64,000 nucleotides of DNA from Photobacterium aphoticum (GCF_001029435.1 NZ_LDOV01000025.1:248001-312000); one strand, 5' to 3'. Positions 46,257 through 58,006 are shown, counted from the stretch's first letter. The notes: generated by a model not told the origin, from the sequence alone. Made by a program: numbers and translations.

Positions 46257-47150
46257 ATGTTGTTTGATTTACACAGCCACACCACGGCATCGGACGGTCG
46301 TTTGACGCCAGAGGAATTGGTGGCGCGCGCGGTAGAACGCCGCGTGGATGTATTGGCCATTACTGACCATGATACGGTTGCTGGTTTGCCGGCAGCAGAA
46401 GCGGCGATAACCGCACAAAATTTGCCAATTACCCTGATCAAAGGCATTGAAATATCGACACTTTGGCATAATTTTGATATTCACATTGTAGGATTGCAGA
46501 TCGACACCGAACATCCTGCGCTCGTGGCATTGATTGACGAGCAAGCCGCACGCCGAGATGCACGCGCCACCTTGATGGGTGAGCGGTTGGAGAAAAACCG
46601 CATGCCGGGCGCATTGGCGGGCGCCAGAGCCATTGCGAACGGGGCGACACTGACCCGTGCCCATTTTGCGCAGTGGATTGTTGAACAGGGTTACGCCAAG
46701 AACATGCAAGCGGTGTTTAAGAAATTTCTGACCCGCAATAATCCGGGCTATGTACCGCCGGATTGGTGCTCGATTGCTGAAGCGGTGGATGTGATCCACC
46801 AAGCGGGGGGCGTGGCCGTATTGGCGCATCCCGGCCGTTATAACATGACCGCCAAATGGATTAAGCGTCTGCTTGCCGCCTTTAAAGAAGCGGGGGGCGA
46901 TGCAATGGAAGTGGCGTTACCGCAACAGTCGCCGACTGAACGACGTTTACTGGGTGATTACGCCATTGATTTTCAATTACTCGCTTCTCAAGGCTCGGAT
47001 TTCCACTATGCCTCTCCGTGGACCGAACTGGGACGTAACCTGTGGTTACCGAAAGGTGTGACTGAGGTCTGGCAAGGGTGGAGTGTCGAAAAGAAGCGCA
47101 TTGACGAGGAACTGCCTGCGGGCAATACACTTCCGATGGAGGAAGAATGA
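46257..47150 (+). CDS. rnm: RNase AM / PHP-domain 5'-3' exoribonuclease TrpH
   Basis: PHP-domain phosphoesterase of 297 residues (TrpH, also called Rnm or YciV). The metal-binding histidines open the protein in [20 protein letters not shown], with ITDHDTVAG and [10 protein letters not shown] following and [14 protein letters not shown] near the C-terminus. In E. coli it trims 5' ends of rRNAs and degrades short RNAs. The frame extends to 46209, but the ATG at 46257 starts the family-like N-terminus. It overlaps yciO by four bases and diverges from the trp leader. Confidence 0.9.
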   Translation: MLFDLHSHTTASDGRLTPEELVARAVERRVDVLAITDHDTVAGLPAAEAAITAQNLPITLIKGIEISTLWHNFDIHIVGLQIDTEHPALVALIDEQAARRDARATLMGERLEKNRMPGALAGARAIANGATLTRAHFAQWIVEQGYAKNMQAVFKKFLTRNNPGYVPPDWCSIAEAVDVIHQAGGVAVLAHPGRYNMTAKWIKRLLAAFKEAGGDAMEVALPQQSPTERRLLGDYAIDFQLLASQGSDFHYASPWTELGRNLWLPKGVTEVWQGWSVEKKRIDEELPAGNTLPMEEE

Positions 47151-47767
47151 GTCAGTACTTTTATATGCACCCTGAAACGCCACAAGTGCGCTTGGTTAAC
47201 CAAGCGGTGGCGATTATCCGTAACGGCGGGGTGATCGTTTACCCGACCGATTCCGGTTATGCGCTGGGTTGCCAGCTGGAAAATAAATCGGCGCTGGAGC
47301 GCATTTGCCAGATCCGCCGTCTGAACGATAAACACAACTTCACCTTGTTATGCCGTGATTTATCGGAGTTGTCCCTCTACGCACGTGTAGATAACGTGGC
47401 GTTCCGACTGCTGCGCAATAACACACCGGGCGCGTACACCTTTATCTTTAAAGGTACCAAAGATGTACCTCGCCGCCTGATGAACCCAAAACGTAAAACC
47501 ATCGGTATCCGTGTGCCGGACAATGCCATTGCTCTGGCACTGCTGGAAGCCTTGGGTGAGCCGATGATGTCGACGTCGCTGATTTTGCCGGGGAACGAAA
47601 CCACGGAATCGGATCCGGATGAAATCCGCGATAAGCTTGAACATGCCGTCGATTTGATCATTAACGGCGGTTACTTGGGTGAGCAGCCGACAACCGTGAT
47701 TGATTTCAGTAATGATGAGATGGAAATTGCTCGCGTCGGATCGGGCGATCCATCACCGTTTGAATAA
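47147..47767 (+). CDS. yciO: YciO, Sua5/YrdC/YciO family protein
   Basis: YrdC-fold protein of 206 residues. [20 protein letters not shown] is the YciO start; the ATP/threonine pocket motifs [17 protein letters not shown] and the Lys/Arg-rich patch [18 protein letters not shown] are present. It lacks the Sua5 C-terminal domain. The related TsaC makes threonylcarbamoyl-AMP for tRNA t6A; the role of YciO is less certain. GGAGGAAG precedes the start inside trpH. Confidence 0.92.
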   Translation: MSQYFYMHPETPQVRLVNQAVAIIRNGGVIVYPTDSGYALGCQLENKSALERICQIRRLNDKHNFTLLCRDLSELSLYARVDNVAFRLLRNNTPGAYTFIFKGTKDVPRRLMNPKRKTIGIRVPDNAIALALLEALGEPMMSTSLILPGNETTESDPDEIRDKLEHAVDLIINGGYLGEQPTTVIDFSNDEMEIARVGSGDPSPFE

Positions 47768-47932
47768 TCTGCGATAAGTGGCCGGTATCACAGTTAGCGT
47801 GGAATATCCGGTGTTGCCACCGCGTTTTTGGTGGTAACTCCGGCCAGCATTTGGCATAATCCGCCGTCGCTTTAAGATGGCTTAAAGTGCGATGATATTT
47901 CGACGCCTGTGAAGGCGACAAAGGTTTGTCTA

Positions 47933-49051
47933 ATGAGTGAAAAATTACAGAAGGTACTGGCTCGATCTGGTCAGGGCTCTCGTCGTGAAATAGAGTTGAT
48001 GATCCAACAGGGTCGCGTCAGTATCGATGGTAAGGTTGCCAAGCTGGGTGACCGTCTAGAAGATCTGTCTGTTACTGTACGTATCGATGGTCACAATGTT
48101 CAGTTGATCTCGTCTTCAGAAGAAATTTGCCGTGTAATGGCTTATAACAAACCTGAAGGTGAGCTATGTACTCGCCATGATCCGGAAGGTCGTCGTACGG
48201 TATTTGACCGTTTGCCTCGTTTGAACGATGGACGCTGGGTATCAGTAGGTCGTTTGGATGCAAACACCGGCGGTCTATTGCTTTTCACCACTGATGGTGA
48301 ATTGGCTAACCGTTTGATGCACCCAAGCCGTCGCGTTGAGCGTGAGTACATGGTACGTGTATTCGGTGAAGTGACCGAAGACATGGTACGTAATCTGGTT
48401 CGCGGTGTTGAACTGGAAGACGGTATGGCACGTTTTGAAGACGTGGTATACGCGGGCGGTGAAGGTATGAACCACACGTTCTACGTGGTGATCACCGAAG
48501 GCCGTAACCGTGAAGTACGTCGTCTGTGGGACTCGCAGGGCGTAACAGTAAGCCGCCTGAAGCGTGTGCGTTACGGTGACATCTTCCTGACCAAAGATCT
48601 GCCTCGTGGCGGTTGGATGGAACTGGAACTGAAGGAAGTGAACTACCTTCGTGAAACCGTTGAGCTACCACCGGAAACGGAAACGGTATTGACCGTTGAA
48701 GGCCAGAAGCGTAAGCGTGGTGTACGTCAGATCCGTCGTGCGGTTCGCCGTCACGAAGAGCGTCTGAACGAAGAGCCGCGTGGTCGTCGTGGTCGTCAAG
48801 ATCAACGTCGTTCATCTAGCCGTACGAAAGATGCGGACATGGCTGCGCAAGAGCACAAGCCAGCACGCCGAAAGCCGGCAACAGATGACCGTCGTAAACC
48901 TGCAATGGACGATTCGCGTCGTAAGCCAGCTGGCGATGACTCGCGTCGTAAACCAAATGCAGAAGGCGCACGCCGCAAGCCGTCAGGCAATGCTGCTAAC
49001 CGCCGCAATCCGCTGAAGAACAAGCCAGCGAAACCACGTACACGTAAGTAA
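47933..49051 (+). CDS. rluB: 23S rRNA pseudouridine(2605) synthase RluB
   Basis: RsuA-family pseudouridine synthase of about 372 residues acting on 23S rRNA U2605. An N-terminal S4 domain (about 1-60, [20 protein letters not shown]) precedes the catalytic domain with Asp in [19 protein letters not shown]. After about residue 245 a long Arg/Lys-rich tail follows, with imperfect repeats of the type DDSRRKPA (near residues 315-350). Such tails vary among RluB proteins and probably hold RNA. The ATG at 47933 is preferred over a TTG eight codons upstream because AAAGG precedes it. A terminator follows. Confidence 0.94.
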   Translation: MSEKLQKVLARSGQGSRREIELMIQQGRVSIDGKVAKLGDRLEDLSVTVRIDGHNVQLISSSEEICRVMAYNKPEGELCTRHDPEGRRTVFDRLPRLNDGRWVSVGRLDANTGGLLLFTTDGELANRLMHPSRRVEREYMVRVFGEVTEDMVRNLVRGVELEDGMARFEDVVYAGGEGMNHTFYVVITEGRNREVRRLWDSQGVTVSRLKRVRYGDIFLTKDLPRGGWMELELKEVNYLRETVELPPETETVLTVEGQKRKRGVRQIRRAVRRHEERLNEEPRGRRGRQDQRRSSSRTKDADMAAQEHKPARRKPATDDRRKPAMDDSRRKPAGDDSRRKPNAEGARRKPSGNAANRRNPLKNKPAKPRTRK

Positions 49052-49065
49052 GTGTCATGAATAAT

Positions 49066-49094
49066 AAAAAAGCAGCCTCAGGGCTGCTTTTTTT
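49066..49094 (+). terminator. Terminator after rluB
   Basis: Stem AAAAGCAGCC / GGCTGCTTTT (49068-49077 with 49082-49091) and T run; A run on the other flank makes it usable by convergent yciK. Confidence 0.88.
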
Positions 49095-49145
49095 ATGCGT
49101 GCAATTTTTTATGCAAGCAGGGGGCTTAATGGCGCGTCTTCGCGT

Positions 49146-49910
49146 TTAAGATTTAGCTTCACCCGGCTGGCGTTTAGGCTGGGCATCAATGCACTGACCA
49201 TTCACGTCACGGCTGTCCGGCCCCATCAGGTACAGATACAGCGGCATGATGTCGGCTGGGGTTTTTAGTAAGGAGGTATCTTCTGCCGGGAACGCTTTGG
49301 CGCGCATACCGGTACGGGTACCGCCCGGGTTGATGGCATTGACGCGCACGTTGGTGCCGGCCAGTTCATCGGCGACTACCTGCATCATCCCTTCCGTGGC
49401 AAATTTGGAGATTGCATACGCGCCCCAGAATGCACGGCCTTGGTGACCAACGGTTGATGAGGTAAACACAATGCGGCCATCCGGCGCCTTTTTCACAAGC
49501 GGAATAATGGCTTGTGTGAGCAGGAACTGGGCTTTTACGTTCACCTGCATCACTTCATCAAAGGCGGTTTCATCCATTTGATCAAACGGGCTCAATACCC
49601 CCAGCAGACCGGCGTTGTGCAGCACGCCATCCAAGCGACCAAATTGGCCTTCAATGGTCTCTACCATGTCTTGATAGTTCTGCTTGGTCGCGCCCATCAA
49701 ATCCATCGGAATGATAGCCGGTTGTGGGTAGCCCAGTGCTTCAATCTCATCGTAAACCGCTTCCAGTTTAGCAACCGTGCGGCCGAGCAAAATCACAGTG
49801 GCACCGTGAGCGGCATAGCTGATCGCAGCCTGACGGCCGATACCGTCACCGGCACCGGTAACCAGAATCACTCTGTCTGTTAATGCGTTCTCGGCGATTG
49901 AATAATCCAC
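49146..49910 (-). CDS. yciK: YciK, short-chain dehydrogenase/reductase family oxidoreductase
   Basis: SDR protein of 254 residues. The NAD(P) loop TGAGDGIGRQAA is near residue 19, NAG is in GVLHNAGLLG, Ser in FTSSTVG and the catalytic Tyr-Lys in GAYAISKFATEG. MDYSIAENALTDRVILVTG is typical of YciK. The substrate is not known. In E. coli btuR lies next to yciK; it is absent here. Confidence 0.92.
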   Translation of the reverse strand: MDYSIAENALTDRVILVTGAGDGIGRQAAISYAAHGATVILLGRTVAKLEAVYDEIEALGYPQPAIIPMDLMGATKQNYQDMVETIEGQFGRLDGVLHNAGLLGVLSPFDQMDETAFDEVMQVNVKAQFLLTQAIIPLVKKAPDGRIVFTSSTVGHQGRAFWGAYAISKFATEGMMQVVADELAGTNVRVNAINPGGTRTGMRAKAFPAEDTSLLKTPADIMPLYLYLMGPDSRDVNGQCIDAQPKRQPGEAKS

Positions 49911-50080
49911 GTGTTACTTCCTTATTGGTTTTTTCGTTTTCCAGTGCGTCAACGTTACCTTAATCTGTTTGTTTCAGCGAGACTTTCTTTACTTTTCATT
50001 AACCGTCATCACGGTGTAAATTTGTTGGGATACGGCTCTTGGGTATACAATGGGTCGATGCCAAAAATGAGGACTCAACA

Positions 50081-51142
50081 TTGGATTTTTTGCTTGATTA
50101 CGGGCTATTTCTAGCCAAGATTGCCACGGTGGTGATCGCGATTGCCGCTATTCTGATCATTGTTAAAGGATTGAAAGACCATCATGGCTCATCAAAAGGT
50201 GAGTTAGAAGTCACCGATCTGACGGAACAATATAAACATACGGTGTCTCAGTTAGAGTCCCACTTATTTGATAAACCGCTACTGAAAGCCCGCGACAAAG
50301 CGGAGAAAAAAGCGGAAAAAGAGAAAAATAAAGCGCGTCAAACCGAAGTAAAAAAAGCGGCTAAAGAAGGGGATTTGTCCCATTCTCGCGAGCCACGTCT
50401 GTTTGTTCTGGACTTCCACGGTAGCCTTGACGCACGTGAAGTGACCGCATTGCGTGAAGAAGTGACGGCCATTTTGGCCGTGGCGATGGAAGGGGATGAA
50501 GTGCTGCTTCGCCTTGAAACCGGTGGCGGTATGGTACACGGTTACGGTTTGGCGTCGTCTCAGCTGGATCGCTTGAAATCAGCCGGTGTGAAGCTGACCA
50601 TTTCTGTTGATAAAGTGGCGGCCAGCGGCGGTTATATGATGGCGTGTGTGGCCGATAAAATTATCTCTGCACCGTTTGCGATTGTAGGTTCAATCGGTGT
50701 CATTGCCCAGTTGCCAAACTTCAACAAGTTGCTGAAGAAAAACGACATCGAGTTTGAACAAATCACCGCAGGTGAATTTAAGCGAACGCTCACGATGTTC
50801 GGTGAAAACACAGATAAAGCGCGTGAAAAGTTCCAAACTGAAATTGAAGAGACGCACGGTCTGTTTAAAGATTTCATTGCGGCACATCGCCCTGAACTGG
50901 ATTTGGAAACCGTGGCAACGGGTGAGCACTGGTTCGGTAAGCAAGCGCTTGATTTGGGTCTGGTAGACGAAATTGGCACCAGTGACGATTTCATTAGCCT
51001 GGCGTGTAAAGATCGTGAAGTGCTGCAGGTGCGTTACGTACAGCGTAAGAAACTGGCCGAGAAACTGGCGGGTGCGACCGGTGAAGCGGCAGATAATCTG
51101 CTGATGAAGTGGGTGAGCCGAGGTCAGCGTCCTTTCATGTGA
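50081..51142 (+). CDS. sohB: Inner membrane peptidase SohB
   Basis: Signal-peptide-peptidase-A-family serine protease of 353 residues anchored by an N-terminal helix (LDFLLDYGLFLAKIATVV then IAIAAILIIVKG). The nucleophile is about Ser182 in KVAASGGYMMACVADKI, with the general-base lysine expected about 50 residues later. The reading frame is open from an ATG at 50039, but a TTG at 50081 has GAGGA at seven bases and exactly matches the family N-terminus, so a TTG start is chosen. A highly charged Lys/Glu linker (about 70-105) follows the membrane helix. SohB was found as a suppressor of loss of DegP. Confidence 0.9.
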   Translation: MDFLLDYGLFLAKIATVVIAIAAILIIVKGLKDHHGSSKGELEVTDLTEQYKHTVSQLESHLFDKPLLKARDKAEKKAEKEKNKARQTEVKKAAKEGDLSHSREPRLFVLDFHGSLDAREVTALREEVTAILAVAMEGDEVLLRLETGGGMVHGYGLASSQLDRLKSAGVKLTISVDKVAASGGYMMACVADKIISAPFAIVGSIGVIAQLPNFNKLLKKNDIEFEQITAGEFKRTLTMFGENTDKAREKFQTEIEETHGLFKDFIAAHRPELDLETVATGEHWFGKQALDLGLVDEIGTSDDFISLACKDREVLQVRYVQRKKLAEKLAGATGEAADNLLMKWVSRGQRPFM

Positions 51143-51170
51143 TCATGACAAAGGATAAACCGATAACGAC

Positions 51171-51203
51171 ACAGCCCCGCATGATGCGGGGCTGTTGCGT
51201 TTT
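51171..51203 (+). terminator. Terminator after sohB
   Basis: A 10-bp GC-rich stem (51171-51180 with 51186-51195) and a short T-rich tail, between convergent sohB and yciN. Confidence 0.75.
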
Positions 51204-51219
51204 AAAGCGTGAGCGCTGA

Positions 51220-51465
51220 TTACGCAATCGTAAACTCTGGTGACAATTTGTGCGCCAGGAATTTAAACATGTTGAAAACAGCCGTGGTCTTTTCGGTGGG
51301 TAGACCTTGCTCATCTAAGAAGTATTCGCCTTTGAAAATCAATACGCCATCACGCTCTTCCACGGCGGTCGCGCGCATACCTTCAAGGTACGCTTCGTGG
51401 TCTTGGATCAGCTGGTTGGCAATAAGTAGCAGATCATCTGCGCTGATTGGGTTTTTCGTGCTCAT
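51220..51465 (-). CDS. yciN: DUF2498 protein YciN
   Basis: An 81-residue cytoplasmic protein of the DUF2498 family: [20 protein letters not shown], then [20 protein letters not shown] and a C-terminal [11 protein letters not shown]. It lies between sohB and topA as in enterobacteria. Its function is unknown. Confidence 0.9.
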   Translation of the reverse strand: MSTKNPISADDLLLIANQLIQDHEAYLEGMRATAVEERDGVLIFKGEYFLDEQGLPTEKTTAVFNMFKFLAHKLSPEFTIA

Positions 51466-52092
51466 GGGCGTCTCTGATGCTATGAAGTTGAAATAAATCG
51501 AGGTGATTTGAGTCTCTGTAGTCTAAGCAACTTGGTCACAGAAGACAATTCTGAGTATGGGCAGTGGTGGTCTTGTGAAGGGTGCTAGAAAATTGAACAA
51601 CGTAGGATTGGCTAAGCCGTTGAAAAACCAAAATTCTGTGAGCGAAGGCAAAAATTGGCTGTTTTTTATAGTCAAAGCGGCGACGAGGTGGTAATCATTA
51701 GCGCCCGTTGGGACGTAAAAAGGCACATTGAGTGTCTTCTTTATATAGAGGGAATACGGTTGCGCTGATATTCAGGGACTTGCTTAACGCAGCGAATTTC
51801 TGTTTATATGCCAAGTGTAACTAAGCATTAACAAGTGGAGAAGGGACAACCAAACAGTCTCGATTTGTTAAAAAGCAGTTGACCTTCTAGGATTGTAGCC
51901 CAATATGTAAATACCAATCACATTACGTAACTCGTTAGCTAGCAGTCATTCTCAACCCGGTTGTGAATCACTATTTGAATAGTTACTTAATCAGTTTGGT
52001 GTACCAGCTTGCCGTGCTACCTTGAGTTTCTTGCGTGCAACTGTTTGTTTTTATTTTATTTTTTGTGAGCACGAGGACGTAATAGAATTATT
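51466..52092. other. 627-base region upstream of topA
   Basis: No convincing gene. It must carry the topA promoters (supercoiling-responsive in relatives) and the yciN promoter. A block at 51523-51726 is open in frames on both strands and may be a dispersed element, reported as a finding. The part nearer topA (51760-52080) is AT-rich with short inverted repeats. Confidence 0.4.
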
Positions 52093-54741
52093 ATGGGAAA
52101 ATCTCTCGTTATTGTGGAGTCCCCAGCCAAGGCGAAGACTATCAATAAGTACTTGGGCAAGGACTTCATTGTTAAGTCAAGCGTAGGTCACGTTCGTGAT
52201 TTGCCTACCGGTGCACGTAGTACAGGCAAGAAAGCCGCTGCGACCTCGACCAAAGGCCTGAGCGCGGAAGAAAAAGCAGCAATTAAAAAAGAAAAAGACC
52301 GCAAATCGCTGATCGGTAAAATGGGCGTTGACCCATACAACGATTGGGAAGCGCAATATGAAGTGCTGCCTGGCAAAGAAAAGGTCGTGAGTGAGCTGCA
52401 AAAGCTGGCGGAAGATGCTGATTACGTCTACCTCGCAACCGATTTGGACCGCGAGGGGGAAGCTATTGCGTGGCACCTTCGTGAGATCATCGGTGGCGAT
52501 GATGCACGCTACAAGCGCGTTGTATTTAACGAGATCACAAAAAATGCGATTCAGCAGGCGTTTGAACAGCCGGGTGAATTGAACATTGATGGCGTGAATG
52601 CACAGCAAGCGCGTCGTTTCCTAGACCGCGTGGTGGGCTTTATGGTCTCGCCATTGCTATGGAAAAAAGTGGCCCGTGGTTTGTCTGCAGGCCGTGTACA
52701 GTCGGTGGCAGTAAAACTGATTGTGGAGCGTGAGCGCGAAATCAAAGCGTTTGATCCTGAAGAATTTTGGGACATTCACGCCAATACCATGACCGTAGGC
52801 AAAGATGCCCTGCGTCTGATGGTGGCACAACAGGCCGGTAAAGCGTTCCGTCCGGTGAATGAAGCCGACACCATGGCAGCCCATGCGCTGCTGGAGAAAG
52901 CCGCGTACAACGTGATTGAGCGTGAAGACCGCCCAACCAGCAGTAAGCCTTCGGCACCTTACATTACCTCGACGCTGCAGCAAGCGGCGAGCACCCGTTT
53001 GGGTTACGGCGTAAAACGTACCATGGGCTTGGCCCAGCGTTTGTACGAAGCCGGTTACATCACGTATATGCGTACCGACTCGACCAACCTGTCGAAAGAA
53101 GCGGTAGAAGCTGCGCGTGAGTTTATCAGTGCGGAATACGGTGATACTTACTTGCCAGGCCAGCCAAATGTGTATGGCAGCAAGGGGAATGCACAAGAAG
53201 CGCACGAAGCGATCCGTCCGTCGAACGTGGATGTGAAAGCAGAAGATTTAGAAGGTGTCGATCAAGACGCGATTAAACTGTACGACCTGATTTGGCGTCA
53301 GTTTGTGGCGTGTCAGATGGTCCCTGCACAGTACGATTCAAGCACCATTACGGTGCAGGCGGGTGATTTCACTCTGAAAGCCAAAGGCCGTACGCTACGC
53401 TTTGCGGGCTGGACGAAAGTACAGCGTCCTTCGGGTAAAAACGAAGACACCACGCTGCCAATGGTACACGTGGGTGACACGCTGGCACTGGAATCGCTAG
53501 AGCCTAAGCAGCACTTTACCAAGCCACCGGCACGCTTTACTGAAGCGGCACTGGTTAAAGAACTGGAAAAACGCGGTATTGGCCGTCCGTCAACGTACGC
53601 GTCAATCATTTCGACCATTCAGGATCGTGGTTACGTGCATGTGGATCAGCGTCGTTTCTACGCGGAGAAGATGGGCGAAATCGTCTCTGATCGTCTGGAC
53701 GAAAGTTTTGCTGACCTGATGGATTACGACTTTACCGCCCGTATGGAAGGTAACCTCGATAAAATCGCAGAAGGTGAAGCGAACTGGAAAGCGGTACTGG
53801 ATAAGTTCTTCAGTGACTTCACCGCCGAGCTGGAAAAAGCCGAGCTGGACGAAACGGAAGGCGGCATGAAGCCGAACAACATCGTATTGACGGATATCAA
53901 GTGTCCGACGTGTGAACGCCCAATGGGTATTCGTACGGCATCAACCGGTGTGTTCCTGGGCTGTTCTGGTTACGCGTTGCCACCGAAAGAGCGTTGTAAG
54001 ACCACCATCAACCTTGGTAGTGAGGAAGGTGTGGTTAACGTGCTGGAAGAAGACGTTGAAACGGCAGCATTGCGTGCCAAGAAACGTTGTCCGAAATGTA
54101 GCACGGCAATGGATGCTTACCTGATTGACCAGACTCGTAAACTGCACGTGTGTGGTAACAACCCAAGCTGTGACGGCTTTGTGGTTGAGAAGGGCGAATA
54201 CAAGCTGAAAGGCTACGAAGGCCCGGTGATCGAGTGTGACAAGTGTGGCTCTGACATGGAGCTGAAAAACGGCCGTTTCGGTAAGTACATGGGTTGTACG
54301 AACGAAAGCTGTAAGAACACTCGTAAGATCCTGAAGAACGGCGAAGTCGCGCCACCGAAGGAAGATCCTGTGCATCTGCCTGAATTGCCATGTAGTCAGG
54401 ATCCGGATGCGTACTTTGTGTTGCGTGACGGTGCATCCGGTCTGTTTATGGCGGCAAGCACCTTCCCTAAATCGCGCGAAACCCGTGCGCCACTAGTGGA
54501 AGAGTTGGTACGCTTTAAAGACCGTTTGTCTGAGAAATTCTTGTACCTGACAGACGCGCCAAGCCATGACCCAGACGGTCTGCCAACCGTGGTTCGCTTT
54601 AGCCGTAAGACTAAAGAGAACTACGTACGCTCAGAAGTGGACGGCAAGCCAACGGGCTGGACGGCACTGTTTGAGGGTGACAAGTGGATCATCACTGACA
54701 AGCGCAAGAAGTCGAAGCAAGACAAAGCTGACGCAGAATAA
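52093..54741 (+). CDS. topA: DNA topoisomerase I
   Basis: Type IA topoisomerase of 882 residues that relaxes negative supercoils. The TOPRIM domain starts with [18 protein letters not shown] (Glu9) and carries [13 protein letters not shown]. The catalytic Tyr325 is in [13 protein letters not shown]. The C-terminal part has three zinc-binding Cys4 motifs (CPTC...C...C from about residue 605; CPKC...CGNNPSC; CDKC...CTNESC), then basic winged domains ending in KRKKSKQDK. The length matches other Vibrionaceae TopA. Flanked by a long upstream region and a bidirectional terminator. Confidence 0.97.
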   Translation: MGKSLVIVESPAKAKTINKYLGKDFIVKSSVGHVRDLPTGARSTGKKAAATSTKGLSAEEKAAIKKEKDRKSLIGKMGVDPYNDWEAQYEVLPGKEKVVSELQKLAEDADYVYLATDLDREGEAIAWHLREIIGGDDARYKRVVFNEITKNAIQQAFEQPGELNIDGVNAQQARRFLDRVVGFMVSPLLWKKVARGLSAGRVQSVAVKLIVEREREIKAFDPEEFWDIHANTMTVGKDALRLMVAQQAGKAFRPVNEADTMAAHALLEKAAYNVIEREDRPTSSKPSAPYITSTLQQAASTRLGYGVKRTMGLAQRLYEAGYITYMRTDSTNLSKEAVEAAREFISAEYGDTYLPGQPNVYGSKGNAQEAHEAIRPSNVDVKAEDLEGVDQDAIKLYDLIWRQFVACQMVPAQYDSSTITVQAGDFTLKAKGRTLRFAGWTKVQRPSGKNEDTTLPMVHVGDTLALESLEPKQHFTKPPARFTEAALVKELEKRGIGRPSTYASIISTIQDRGYVHVDQRRFYAEKMGEIVSDRLDESFADLMDYDFTARMEGNLDKIAEGEANWKAVLDKFFSDFTAELEKAELDETEGGMKPNNIVLTDIKCPTCERPMGIRTASTGVFLGCSGYALPPKERCKTTINLGSEEGVVNVLEEDVETAALRAKKRCPKCSTAMDAYLIDQTRKLHVCGNNPSCDGFVVEKGEYKLKGYEGPVIECDKCGSDMELKNGRFGKYMGCTNESCKNTRKILKNGEVAPPKEDPVHLPELPCSQDPDAYFVLRDGASGLFMAASTFPKSRETRAPLVEELVRFKDRLSEKFLYLTDAPSHDPDGLPTVVRFSRKTKENYVRSEVDGKPTGWTALFEGDKWIITDKRKKSKQDKADAE

Positions 54742-54773
54742 TCTGACGCCGAGTGAGTCACTCGATAGCTGAA

Positions 54774-54804
54774 TAACAAAAAACCGCCGAAAGGCGGTTT
54801 TTTT
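54774..54804 (+). terminator. Bidirectional terminator topA/miaE
   Basis: Stem AAACCGCC / GGCGGTTT with a GAAA tetraloop; T run on the plus strand and six T on the minus strand. Confidence 0.9.
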
Positions 54805-54836
54805 ATGGCTGATGATCGCTGAAGACCCAGATCATG

Positions 54837-54900
54837 CTAGAACCTAGAACCTAGAACCTAGAACCTAGAACCTAGAACCTAGAACCTAGAACCTAGGTTC
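54837..54900. repeat. Tandem heptamer repeat (CTAGAAC)x8 ending in a palindrome
   Basis: Eight exact copies of CTAGAAC (54837-54892), then CTAGGTTC, so the array ends in the perfect 12-base palindrome GAACCTAGGTTC (54889-54900). It lies between the topA terminator and the miaE stop. Confidence 0.97.
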
Positions 54901-54914
54901 TTACGTCTTATCTT

Positions 54915-55709
54915 TTACGCCAATGCGTCAGCGGTAGCAGGGACGCCGCTGTGGAATCGGAAGACGGTATCCGGCGCATTGATCAGTTCGGCTTCTCGCG
55001 CACCAATGGCCTGAATACGGTCACTGATATCACCACCCGCAATTTGCTCTGCCAATTGCAGGTAATCTTGATAGTGGCGCGCTTCAGAGCGTAGCAGGGA
55101 GATATAGAACTTCTGTAAATCGCTGTCTAAGTGCGGTGCCAGTTTGGCGAAACGCTCACAAGAACGGGCTTCGATGTATGCGCCTACAATCAGTTTGTCG
55201 ACAAGCGTGACAGGATCGTGAGTACGGACCACTTTCATCAGGCCTTTGGCATAACGACCCGCCTGTAGGTTGCTGTACGGAATGCCTCGCTCATCCATGA
55301 TCTCCAACACTTGCTCGAAATGGTGAAACTCCTCTTTGATGAGGCGCACCATTTTGGCAATCAACTCTTCGCCGTACGGACAGTTGGCTTTGGGCGTGAG
55401 ATCGGCGCTTAAGCCATTCTTCTTACCATGGAACTGGCGCATGTCACGGGTCAGGCCATAAACAAAATCTTCATAGGGTTTAGCCCAGGCCATCAGGGCT
55501 TTGCCGCTCTCTGCGTCTACCGCGTATTTGCGGATCAGAAACATCGCCGTCTGGCTGGCTTTCAGTTCACAGTTACAGTGATCCACCAGCAGGGCAGTGA
55601 GGTTTTCAGGTTTCTTGGCTTCTTCAATCCACGCGTCAGGCGTGTCGCAGTGCAGGAACTGGCGGACCGGTGTGAGCAGATTGTCGATCATCGCTTGCGT
55701 ATCGTTCAT
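54915..55709 (-). CDS. miaE: tRNA-(ms2io6A37) hydroxylase MiaE
   Basis: Ferritin-like di-iron monooxygenase of 264 residues that hydroxylates the isopentenyl group of ms2i6A at tRNA position 37. Iron-ligand helices are visible: CELKAS (Glu48), KEEFHHFEQVLE, YIEARSCERFAKL and RSEARHYQDYL. No redox partner is adjacent. A single gene, read toward the topA terminator. Confidence 0.92.
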   Translation of the reverse strand: MNDTQAMIDNLLTPVRQFLHCDTPDAWIEEAKKPENLTALLVDHCNCELKASQTAMFLIRKYAVDAESGKALMAWAKPYEDFVYGLTRDMRQFHGKKNGLSADLTPKANCPYGEELIAKMVRLIKEEFHHFEQVLEIMDERGIPYSNLQAGRYAKGLMKVVRTHDPVTLVDKLIVGAYIEARSCERFAKLAPHLDSDLQKFYISLLRSEARHYQDYLQLAEQIAGGDISDRIQAIGAREAELINAPDTVFRFHSGVPATADALA

Positions 55710-55767
55710 TGATTATCAGGCTGATTTGAGTAAGTTATTTTCACCCAGTATATCAATACAAAAAAGA

Positions 55768-55790
55768 AAGGCCACGCAATGCGTGGCCTT
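55768..55790 (-). terminator. Terminator after the coiled-coil membrane protein gene
   Basis: A 10-bp stem (55768-55777 with 55781-55790), ATT loop, T-rich tail on the minus strand. Confidence 0.85.
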
Positions 55791-55821
55791 CATCAAAGAG
55801 GGAAAAACAGAAAAGTTGGGG

Positions 55822-56583
55822 TTACCACTTACGCTTAGGCTGGAACAGAATATCCAGCTCGTCTTGCTCTTTATCAATCATTTGCTGGCGTTCTTGTTCG
55901 CGGCTCATGTTCTGTGAGCTGTCAATTTCACTCAGCATGATCATCAGCTTTTCACGAGCTTGGTTGGCATAGTTATCGTTTTTGCTCGACAGCACATCGA
56001 TGCCTTTTTTCAGCAACTGTTTCGCGGTGCCCAATTGGCGTTTCATGCGGGCATCATTAGCACGCTTTACCACGTTTTCAATGTTGATGCGCAGCTGCAA
56101 GCCTTCCAGACGGGCGTTCTCCGACACAAAAGACTGGGTCGGCATGCGGCCTTTGCTGTGTTCGTTACGAATGGTATTTTTCAGGCGCTTAACCAGTTGC
56201 AGCATGCCTAACGCTTGTTTATCTGTGTTGGGCACTTTGAAGTTCGCGACGTCTGCGTTGGAATAGTTTTCCTGCAATTGGCGAATTTGCTCGGTCACAT
56301 TGATAATGCGTTGCGGTAACGCTTTATCGGTTGGATCGATATCGCGCATGCTTTCCAGTGTGAACAGCACACGACGGTTTAAGCACATTAATAATTCTTT
56401 GCTGTAGGGCAAATGGTGTGCGTTGCCGATCAACTCTTCAGTTGAATCAATGATTGCAATGCACTTAGACAGCTCTTGCTGTTTTTTGCTCTCTAGTTGT
56501 TGTCGATACTGAATGATGATGTTGTAACCCACAATCAAAATCAGCAGTAGGCTTACCAGGCCAATGACTAATGGCATACTCAT
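55822..56583 (-). CDS. Membrane-anchored coiled-coil protein of unknown function
   Basis: About 253 residues. An N-terminal transmembrane helix (MPLVIGLVSLLLILIVGYNI) is followed by an almost entirely helical, charged cytoplasmic or periplasmic region (IIQYRQQLESKKQQELSKC and on) and a Glu/Gln-rich end with REQERQQMIDKEQDE. Similar proteins in Vibrio are sometimes named DNA repair ATPase, but no ATP-binding motif is visible here, so that name is not used. The frame stays open to 56718; the ATG at 56583 or 56577 places the membrane helix at the N-terminus as expected. Located between miaE and cysB. Confidence 0.65.
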   Translation of the reverse strand: MSMPLVIGLVSLLLILIVGYNIIIQYRQQLESKKQQELSKCIAIIDSTEELIGNAHHLPYSKELLMCLNRRVLFTLESMRDIDPTDKALPQRIINVTEQIRQLQENYSNADVANFKVPNTDKQALGMLQLVKRLKNTIRNEHSKGRMPTQSFVSENARLEGLQLRINIENVVKRANDARMKRQLGTAKQLLKKGIDVLSSKNDNYANQAREKLMIMLSEIDSSQNMSREQERQQMIDKEQDELDILFQPKRKW

Positions 56584-57921
<1,338 letters not shown>

Positions 57922-57976
57922 GTCGAAATGACAGGTTGAATATCCGGCATCAGACATTCAGTAATGCATATCACAG

Positions 57977-58006
57977 ACAGGCTGCCTTCGGGTGGCCTGT
58001 TTTGTT
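57977..58006 (+). terminator. Probable terminator after cysB
   Basis: Stem ACAGGC-TG-CC / GG-TG-GCCTGT (57977-57986 with 57991-58000), TTCG loop, then TTTGTTT. Confidence 0.65.
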
